From assembly GCA_035495555.1 (NCBI GenBank), contig DATJFQ010000070.1:1-48996 (forward strand): a stretch of DNA of 48,996 nt, given 5' to 3'. The notes under the pieces are model-generated. The model saw nothing but the letters and a program-made list of their open reading frames with translations, was not told where the DNA came from and did not search any database. The first letter of the stretch is position 1. Each line of letters starts with the position of its first letter. The position numbers and the translations under genes were made by a program. This DNA comes from DATJFQ01 sp035495555 (GTDB taxonomy: Bacteria > Acidobacteriota > Vicinamibacteria > Vicinamibacterales > 2-12-FULL-66-21). Shown here piece by piece: positions 43,330 to 48,996 of the stretch.

Positions 43330-44793
43330 ATGCATAGAGCCGTCCAAGGGCTGCTGATCGCGGCGCTCCTGGCCGTGATCCTGGCCGTCGTGAGCTACAC
43401 GCGCGCCGACCCGGATCTGTGGGGGCACATCCGCTTCGGTCAGGATACGGTCGCGGCGCACGCCATCCAGCGCGTCGACCACTACTCGTTCGTCAGCGAC
43501 GTTCCCTGGATCAATCACGAATGGCTGGCGGAAGTCATTACCTACGGCGCATATGCGCTCGCCGGCGGCACCGGCCTCGCGCTGCTGAAGGTGCTCATCG
43601 TCGCGGCCACGCTCCTCATCATCGTCCGCTCGTGGCCCGATGCACTTCCCTCGCGACTGCGCCTGTGGCTGGTTGGCGCGGTCCTGATCGGTATCATTCC
43701 GCAAGCCGAGCACGTGAGGCCGCAGCTCTTCTCGCTGCTGTTGTTTGCGATCCTGCTTCGACGACTGGTAGCGCCCTCGCGGCATGCGGCGAACGACCTT
43801 GCTGAAATCGCAATCGTCTTCGCGCTCTGGGTCAACCTGCACGGCGGCTGGATCGTCGGCGGTGGCGCGCTCGCCGTCTGGGTGGCCTTCGCGGTGTTCC
43901 GCGATCACGCCCGCCGCCTGTTCTGGGTCTGCGCCGGGCTGGTGGCTGTCCTTGCCACGTGTGCGAATCCATACGGCTGGCGCATGTGGCAATTCCTGTG
44001 GAGTACCGTAAGCCTCGGCCGGCGCGAGATATCGGATTGGCAGCCCGTGTACGCGCTCGGCACGCCGTACGTGATCATCTGGCTCTTCATCGCGGGCGTC
44101 GCGACCGCGCTGCTGGTGCAGCGCGTGCGACAGCGCACGATCGATCTCGCATCGCTCACGCTCGTGCTCCTGTTCGCCTTCGCTTCGTTCCGCGTGAATC
44201 GCCTCGAGGCGTTTTTCGCGATCGCGGCGGCGATGCTCCTGACGCCAGGATGGCGTGCGGCCGTCGAGCGGCAGCGCGCGTCGCCGCCGCCGTCGCGCGC
44301 CAGCCTGGTTCTCGCCGGCTTCATCGGCGCCGGCCTCCTCGCCGGCGCGCTCATTGTCACGATTCAGAACGTCGCCTGCGTCCGTATTCCAGACGAGGGA
44401 TATCCCGAGCGCGAAGCCGCGCCCGCGATGGCGGCGGCGGGCCTGCATGGACGGATGCTGACGTATTTCGACTGGGGCGAATACGCCATCTGGTATCTGC
44501 CCCAGCTATCGGTGTCGCTCGACGGGCGCCGCGAAACCGTGTACTCGGACGCGACGGTCGACACCCAGGTCGCGCTCTACTTCGATCCGTCGACGCGGCG
44601 CGCCGCGCTGCAGCGATGGCAGCCCGAATACGCATGGCTGCCGACCAGCCTTCCGCTCACGGCCGCGCTGAAGGCCGACGGCTGGACGACGTTGTTTGCC
44701 GGGCAGCAATCGACCGTGCTCTCCGCCCGACCCGCGAAGCCGCTCGACGTACCGCGTCTGGCGGACGGCCGCAGATGCTTTCCTGGACCTTAG
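43330..44793 (+). CDS. Polytopic membrane protein, GT-C-like, unknown
   Basis: A 487-residue protein with about nine to ten membrane helices (for example 4-22, 72-99, 113-135, 149-177, 196-215 and 330-350). The large first periplasmic loop contains DPDLWGHIRFG (27-37) and the HYSFVSDVPWINHEWLAEV stretch. A C-terminal soluble part begins with YFDWGEYAIWYLP and VSLDGRRETVY. The early DPD/acidic loop and long C-terminal domain resemble GT-C glycosyltransferases, but I find no firm family. The gene stands alone. Confidence 0.65.
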   Translation: MHRAVQGLLIAALLAVILAVVSYTRADPDLWGHIRFGQDTVAAHAIQRVDHYSFVSDVPWINHEWLAEVITYGAYALAGGTGLALLKVLIVAATLLIIVRSWPDALPSRLRLWLVGAVLIGIIPQAEHVRPQLFSLLLFAILLRRLVAPSRHAANDLAEIAIVFALWVNLHGGWIVGGGALAVWVAFAVFRDHARRLFWVCAGLVAVLATCANPYGWRMWQFLWSTVSLGRREISDWQPVYALGTPYVIIWLFIAGVATALLVQRVRQRTIDLASLTLVLLFAFASFRVNRLEAFFAIAAAMLLTPGWRAAVERQRASPPPSRASLVLAGFIGAGLLAGALIVTIQNVACVRIPDEGYPEREAAPAMAAAGLHGRMLTYFDWGEYAIWYLPQLSVSLDGRRETVYSDATVDTQVALYFDPSTRRAALQRWQPEYAWLPTSLPLTAALKADGWTTLFAGQQSTVLSARPAKPLDVPRLADGRRCFPGP

Positions 44794-44800
44794 CTTCAAG

Positions 44801-44971
44801 AACTCCCAACTCCCAACTCCCAACTCCCAACTCCCAACTTCCAACTTCCAACTCCCAACTTCCAACTCCCAACTTCCAACTTCCAACTCGAAGTCCCAAC
44901 GCCCAAACTTCCAAACGCCCGGCTCGAGCCGGCCTTTGGCCTGGGTGTTGGAGCTTGGGAGTTGGGAGTTG
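44801..44971. repeat. Heptamer array (AACTCCC/AACTTCC) with inverted copy and palindrome
   Basis: Twelve perfect 7-bp units, AACTCCC or AACTTCC, run from 44801 to 44884; degenerate copies go on to about 44916. A 14-bp perfect palindrome CCGGCTCGAGCCGG lies at 44919-44932, then GGCC-TTT-GGCC. An inverted short copy (GGGAGTTGGGAGTTG, 44957-44971) follows, so the region can fold back on itself. No gene lies here; the next starts at 45042. Confidence 0.88.
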
Positions 44972-45041
44972 ACGAATTTCAGCCCCCGAGCCGATTACAG
45001 TTCAGAGTAGTCCCCGGCCCGGCCGAGCGGACGTCTGATTG

Positions 45042-47534
45042 ATGGCCACGCGCCTTCGGCCCTACGCCGCCGACTTCGCCTTCGGGCTGTTCGCCTGCGC
45101 GTTCTTCGTGTGGCTGGCGCTGCGCGCTCCCGGCACTCCGCTGGCCGCGCGCGTCAGCGACGCCGCGTTCTGGCCGGTCGGCCTGCTCATCGCCTGGGTC
45201 AACCTCCGCAACGCGCTGCTGCCGCAGCTGGATGCGCGCTCGCGGCGGGGATGGCTCCTGCTGGCCGGGGCCGCGCTGGCGCTCTGGCTGAGCGGCAACA
45301 CATGGGCGCTCCTGCTGCGCCTCGGCGCGACGGACGCGCAGCAGCCGCAGTGGGTGGAGTGGATCGAGCTCTTCCAGCACCTCCTCGCGCTCGCCGCGTT
45401 CTTCGCGTTCCCGAACAAGCCCCTCCACCGTGATGCGCGCCTCCGCTTCTTCGCCGACGTCGGCCTGACGACCGTCGCGGGGTTCGTGCTGGCGTTCGAT
45501 TTCGTCCTGCGCGCCTCCGGCCTGTCGCCTGGCACGTGGGCCTACACCACGGAAGTCATCCGCGCGTTCATCGACTGGGCGACGTTCGTCACCGCGACGA
45601 TCGCCGTCTCGCAGAAGCGCGACTCCGAGACGCGCGCGGCGTTCGGGTTCCTGCTCGCGGCCAACGTCGCGTACCTGTTCGCGAACTACTTCTACTCGGG
45701 GATGAACGACTACCACTCCGGCGATGCGGTGGACGGCCTGTGGTTCCTCGCCTGGGTGCTGCGCTTTGCCGCCGCCCGCGTCGCGTGGCACATGTATCGC
45801 GAGGGCACGTGGCGCCCGGCGACGACCTTGAGCGCGTCGAGCACCGAATACCGCAGCAGCGCGCTCTCGTACTTCATCCTCGCGGGCGCGTTCGTCCTGC
45901 TGATGACCGAGATCGTCGGCGGCGAGGCGCGCTCGGTCGATCTGATGGCGGTCGCCGCGGTGGCGATGGCATCGCTGCTGCTCTTCCGGCAGTTCGCCGA
46001 GCTGCGCCTGAATCGCCGGCTCTTCGACGCGCAGGTCTCGCAGGACGCGCGCTTCCGCGCGCTCGTCCAGCAGTCCTCCGACGTCGTGCTCGTCGTCAGC
46101 GACACGGGACGGCTCACGTACGTCAGCCCGTCGGCAACGCGCGTCTTCGGCGAGGGCACGACGATCGCGGCCGGGGCGTCGATCCGCGCGCTGGCGCCGC
46201 CGGACGACCCGGCCGCCTTCGACGGGCTGTTCGCCCCCGAGGGCGCGGCGCCGGTCCTCCAGACGCGGATGCAGGCGACGAGCGGCGAGTGGCGCGATCT
46301 CGAGGTCCTCTGGACGAACCTCACCTCCGACCCCGCGATTCGCGGCATCGTCCTCAACTGCCGTGACGTCACCGAGCGGAACGAGCTCGAGCGCCGACTG
46401 CAGCACGCGCAGAAGATCGACGCCGTCGGCCACCTCGCCGGCGGCCTCGCGCACGACTTCAACAACCTGCTGATGGTGATCCGCGGATACGCGGAGCTGC
46501 TGCGCGGCCAGCTGCCGCCGGACGCCGAAGCGCAGGCGGATCTCGGCCACATGGAGCAGGCCGTCGACCGCGCGAGCACCGTGACGCGCAAGCTCCTCGC
46601 GTTCAGCCGGCGCCAGGCCGTGCAGCCGACGGTCATCGACCTGAACGCCGCGCTCGCCGACCTGCAGCCGATCTTCCGGCAGATGCTCACCGACGGCGTC
46701 GAGGTGCGCGTGCAGCCGGGCGCCGGGCTCTGGCGGGTGAAGGCGGATCAAGGACAGGTCGAGCAGGTGGTCGTGAATCTCATGACCAACGCGCGCGACG
46801 CGATGCCGCGCGGCGGCGCGCTGCGGATCACGACCTCGAATCGCCGCGTCGAGCGCCGCGAAACGCCGGGCGACCCGGAGCCGGGCGACTACGTCCAGCT
46901 CGAGGTCGCCGACTCGGGCGTCGGCATGAGCGACACGGTGCGGCTGCGCATCTTCGAGCCGTTCTTCTCGACCAAGCCGAAGGACCGCGGCGTCGGGCTC
47001 GGCCTCGCGATGGTGCACGGCATCGTCTCGCGGGCCGGCGGCTGCATCCGCGTGAAGAGCGCGCCGGGCCAGGGCGCCACCTTCACGGTGCTGCTGCCGC
47101 GCACCACGGAGACCACGGGCCACGTCGCCGAGCGCGCCGCGGCGCTCGAGCCCGCGGCCGACGCGCGGACGGTGCTGCTGGTGGACGATGAGCCGGCGGT
47201 GCGGGACATCACGAAGCGCCTGCTCGAGCGCGCGGGGTTCCGCGTCATCGAAGCGGCCGACGGCCACGAGGCGCTGGCGATCGCCGGACGCCGCGACGTC
47301 AAGGTCGACCTGCTGCTGACGGACATGATCATGCCCGGCCTCGACGGCCGCGAGGTCGCCGCCGGCTTCCGCGCGGCGCGTCCCGGGGTGCCGGTGGTCG
47401 GCATCACCGGTTATGCCGGCGATTCCGATCAGGACTCCGTGCTCGAGATGGCGGGCCTTACGGGCCTGGTCACGAAGCCCTTCTCGGCCGATGCGCTCAT
47501 CCGGGCCGTCGCGTCAGCCTGCGAGCGATCCTGA
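45042..47534 (+). CDS. Hybrid sensor histidine kinase with PAS and receiver domains
   Basis: An 830-residue protein from the ATG at 45042. Multiple helices at about 7-310 form an unusual membrane sensor region. A PAS domain follows (about 325-450, RFRALVQQSSDVVLVV to VTERN). The histidine site is AHDFNN with His471. The HATPase has VVNLMTNARDAMP, DSGVGM, FFSTKP and GVGLGLAMVHG. A C-terminal receiver domain (about 706-825; VLLVDDEP, Asp761 in LLLTDMIMPG, Lys in VTKPFS) is fused, so the phosphate may pass internally. No output response regulator is next to it. The start follows the heptamer array. Confidence 0.92.
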   Translation: MATRLRPYAADFAFGLFACAFFVWLALRAPGTPLAARVSDAAFWPVGLLIAWVNLRNALLPQLDARSRRGWLLLAGAALALWLSGNTWALLLRLGATDAQQPQWVEWIELFQHLLALAAFFAFPNKPLHRDARLRFFADVGLTTVAGFVLAFDFVLRASGLSPGTWAYTTEVIRAFIDWATFVTATIAVSQKRDSETRAAFGFLLAANVAYLFANYFYSGMNDYHSGDAVDGLWFLAWVLRFAAARVAWHMYREGTWRPATTLSASSTEYRSSALSYFILAGAFVLLMTEIVGGEARSVDLMAVAAVAMASLLLFRQFAELRLNRRLFDAQVSQDARFRALVQQSSDVVLVVSDTGRLTYVSPSATRVFGEGTTIAAGASIRALAPPDDPAAFDGLFAPEGAAPVLQTRMQATSGEWRDLEVLWTNLTSDPAIRGIVLNCRDVTERNELERRLQHAQKIDAVGHLAGGLAHDFNNLLMVIRGYAELLRGQLPPDAEAQADLGHMEQAVDRASTVTRKLLAFSRRQAVQPTVIDLNAALADLQPIFRQMLTDGVEVRVQPGAGLWRVKADQGQVEQVVVNLMTNARDAMPRGGALRITTSNRRVERRETPGDPEPGDYVQLEVADSGVGMSDTVRLRIFEPFFSTKPKDRGVGLGLAMVHGIVSRAGGCIRVKSAPGQGATFTVLLPRTTETTGHVAERAAALEPAADARTVLLVDDEPAVRDITKRLLERAGFRVIEAADGHEALAIAGRRDVKVDLLLTDMIMPGLDGREVAAGFRAARPGVPVVGITGYAGDSDQDSVLEMAGLTGLVTKPFSADALIRAVASACERS

Positions 47535-48197
47535 TCGCTGCCTGCGCCGGAGGGCCAGGACGCCGCCCGCCGCCACCGCCCCTGCCAGCACCCCCAGCGT
47601 CCATCGCGGCACGGTCGGCACCTGCGACGCCGACAGCTGCAGGAACATCTCGTCCTCGTTGATGTCGATCGTCCCTGGCGTCGCGGCCGTGCGCTCGTTC
47701 TGGAAGATCTGCGCGGCGACCGCGCCGGGAGGCGCGACGGCGGAGCCGTTGCTCGGCTGGAACGTGGCGCCGGCGAACACGCTCGCGCCGGCCGTCGTGA
47801 CGCCCACGGGCGTCGTGCACGCGTTGTCCGAATAGAACGCCAGCTCCGTGCTGGCGCTACCGCCTGCCGGCGCCGAATTCACGAGGATCTGGCCCCCGAA
47901 GTCGTAGGTCGCGCCGGCCGTGAGGCCGGTGACGCACTGCCGGACCCCGTTGAGGTTCGCGCCATTGGGGATGGCAATCGGCTGGATCGCGTGCACCGAC
48001 CCCGAGGACAGGGAGTTGTTGGCGTCCTTCGTGCCGTCAAAGGCGGTCCCGATGCCGACGGGATTCCATCCGCTCAGATCCGTGTCGAAATGCGGGTTCG
48101 TGACGAGGTTCTGGGCGAGGAGCGGCCGCGGGGCCGCAGCCAGAAATCCGACGACCAACGCGGCGAGCGAGCACGGGTGTGCAACCAGATGTCTCAT
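47514..48197 (-). CDS. Exported protein with IPTL-CTERM-like sorting tail
   Basis: A 227-residue protein with a signal peptide (about 8-29, PLLAQN). The middle (about 30-180) is a beta-rich, Gly/Ser/Thr-rich domain like a carbohydrate-binding CBM module (NPHFDTDLSGWN and FYSDNACTTPVG). The end has VPTVPRW (193-199), a hydrophobic stretch to about 216, then RRRQR. That pattern matches IPTL-CTERM type exosortase signals. A GGAGGAG ribosome-binding site precedes the ATG. Its end overlaps the histidine kinase gene by 21 nt, tail to tail. No exosortase is in the window. Confidence 0.72.
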   Translation of the reverse strand: MRHLVAHPCSLAALVVGFLAAAPRPLLAQNLVTNPHFDTDLSGWNPVGIGTAFDGTKDANNSLSSGSVHAIQPIAIPNGANLNGVRQCVTGLTAGATYDFGGQILVNSAPAGGSASTELAFYSDNACTTPVGVTTAGASVFAGATFQPSNGSAVAPPGAVAAQIFQNERTAATPGTIDINEDEMFLQLSASQVPTVPRWTLGVLAGAVAAGGVLALRRRQRSGSLAG

Positions 48198-48234
48198 GGC
48201 TGGGGAGCCTCCTCCGGCCGGGAATAATGCCACA

Positions 48235-48254
48235 GAAATGTTTGGCAACATTTC
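48235..48254. promoter_or_regulatory. Perfect 20-bp inverted repeat, candidate operator
   Basis: GAAATGTT-tggc-AACATTTC is an exact 8-bp dyad with a 4-nt loop in the 105-bp divergent gap, upstream of the TTGACA box at 48266 and close to the minus-strand CATTAT at 48229 to 48224. It is the most AT-rich stretch nearby. It may bind a regulator shared by the two secreted genes. Confidence 0.55.
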
Positions 48255-48265
48255 CGCCCGCCTTC

Positions 48266-48294
48266 TTGACAGCCCTGCCCCCCGATTCCAGAAT
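48266..48294 (+). promoter_or_regulatory. Strong promoter of the DUF1080 gene
   Basis: TTGACA (48266-48271), exactly 17 nt, then CAGAAT (48289-48294), with the ATG 8 nt further on. The predicted start site almost coincides with the ATG, so the transcript is likely leaderless. Confidence 0.7.
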
Positions 48295-48302
48295 GCGGCA
48301 TC

Positions 48303-48996
48303 ATGCGCATCCGATACGCCACGATCGTCTCGTGCCTCATCCTGCTCGCGCCTGCCGCCGCGCTCGCACAGGAACCGGCCAAGCCGAAACCCGAGGACAC
48401 CGAAGTCTGGACGCCTGAGCCCAAGGTCGTCACCCCGGGCGAGAACGGCGCCGCCCCCTCTGACGCGATCGTCCTTTTCGACGGCAAGAACCTCGACGAG
48501 TGGGTGGCCACCAAGGATCACTCGCCCGCCGCCTGGGACGTCCACGACGGCGTCGTCACGGTGAACAAGAAGGCCGGGAACATCGAGACGAAGCGGAGCT
48601 TCCACAACTACCAGCTGCATCTCGAGTGGCAGGAGCCGGCCGACATCTCCGGCACGAACCAGGCGCGCGGCAACAGCGGCCTGTTCCTCGCGTCCACTGG
48701 CGGCGGCGACGCCGGCTACGAGCTGCAGATCCTCGACTCGTACAACAACACGACCTACGTGAACGGGATGGCGGCGAGCATCTACAAGCAGTCGATCCCG
48801 CTGGCCAACGCGATGCGGAAGCCCGGCGAGTGGCAGGTCTACGACGTCATCTGGACCGCGCCGACGTTCAACGAGGACGGGACCGTGAAGACGCCGGCGT
48901 TCGTCACGGCGTTCCACAACGGCGTGCTCGTGCAGAATCACTATCAGCTGCAGGGTGAGACGCTGTACATCGGCAAGCCGGCCTACGACAAGCCCT
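48303..48996 (+). CDS. Secreted DUF1080 (3-keto-disaccharide hydrolase family) protein, 3' end cut
   Basis: 231 codons are visible from the ATG at 48303 and the frame runs off the window. A signal peptide (about 4-23, AALAQE) leads into a proline-rich linker, then IVLFDGKNLDEW, the opening of the DUF1080 beta-sandwich. NSGLFLAS and the GYELQILDSYNN metal/sugar-site motif follow. DUF1080 proteins bind or hydrolyse glycans, some acting on 3-keto sugars. It is divergent from the IPTL-like protein with a shared dyad between them. Confidence 0.88.
   Translation, partial: MRIRYATIVSCLILLAPAAALAQEPAKPKPEDTEVWTPEPKVVTPGENGAAPSDAIVLFDGKNLDEWVATKDHSPAAWDVHDGVVTVNKKAGNIETKRSFHNYQLHLEWQEPADISGTNQARGNSGLFLASTGGGDAGYELQILDSYNNTTYVNGMAASIYKQSIPLANAMRKPGEWQVYDVIWTAPTFNEDGTVKTPAFVTAFHNGVLVQNHYQLQGETLYIGKPAYDKP

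Noticed and set aside
44969..44998. Promoter TTGACG-18-GATTAC for the histidine kinase
   Set aside because: The -10 has three mismatches and lies 43 nt before the ATG with nothing supporting it; kept only as a remark under the heptamer finding.
44979..47267. A 762-residue open frame on the minus strand, antisense to the histidine kinase
   Set aside because: Arg/Glu/Ala-rich composition without any domain; it mirrors the third-codon GC bias of the real gene, which has all kinase motifs.
48235..48260. Sigma-54 -24/-12 promoter
   Set aside because: TGGCA is present, but no TTGC at the required spacing is found on either strand.
45042..48996. Horizontally acquired segment suggested by a slightly different composition after the heptamer array
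   Set aside because: GC content and codon style remain in the range of the window by eye, and there are no integration marks; a codon-usage computation would be needed.

Overview
The window reads as ordinary chromosome of a GC-rich diderm bacterium. It has TolC- and RND-type envelope genes, an outer-membrane barrel, lipoprotein and Tat signals, and long gene chains coupled by GTGA/ATGA overlaps. The MoxR-DUF58-BatA/VWA-DUF4159 block, the CHAD/Ppx set and the style of the intergenic repeats suggest Acidobacteriota, perhaps Vicinamibacteria. That placement is inference: there is no rRNA or other phylogenetic marker here. I see no tRNA, rRNA, IS element, prophage or CRISPR array.

Layout. 1-695 (-): cut-off membrane methyltransferase. 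761-3781 (+): a three-gene set of ketosynthase, FAD oxidoreductase and ICMT-type methyltransferase, probably lipid or quinone tailoring. 3792-7770 (+): a Tat-exported PLP aminotransferase, then two tandem PIG-V-like glycosyltransferases. 7790-20717 (+): an eight-gene operon of TPR-gluzincin protease, DUF4159, MoxR ATPase, DUF58, BatA/VWA, DUF4175-like coiled coil, VWA and a caspase-like protein lacking its Cys. 20736-21392 (-): rhomboid protease. 21481-27502 (-): heavy-metal CBA efflux operon led by a DUF2946-like protein. 27634-30133 (+): subtilase, outer-membrane barrel and zinc-ribbon protein. 30279-33402 (+): FHA-GAF-PP2C phosphatase, small membrane protein and DRE-TIM (LeuA-like) enzyme. 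33403-34190: gene-free repeat array with a 175-bp higher-order period.

34191-39586 (-): one operon read ppx/gppA, TMPK-like, TMPK-like (Walker-A Lys to Arg), yacG, citrate synthase and a glutaminyl-cyclase-like M28 lipoprotein. 39685-41126 (+), divergent from it: CHAD protein and SixA. Together these look like a polyphosphate/phosphate module. 41247-41759 (-): secreted HExxH protein behind an ECF-like promoter. 41950-43203 (-): glgC. 43330-44793 (+): polytopic membrane protein. 44801-44971: heptamer repeat. 45042-47534 (+): hybrid histidine kinase. 47514-48197 (-): secreted protein with an IPTL-CTERM-like tail. 48303-end (+): DUF1080 protein, cut by the window.

Themes: a large uncharacterised envelope AAA+/VWA system; several secreted proteases; a polyphosphate-linked neighbourhood; and many transcription units whose -10-like hexamer lies only about 7-20 nt before the start codon, which suggests leaderless or short-leader transcripts.
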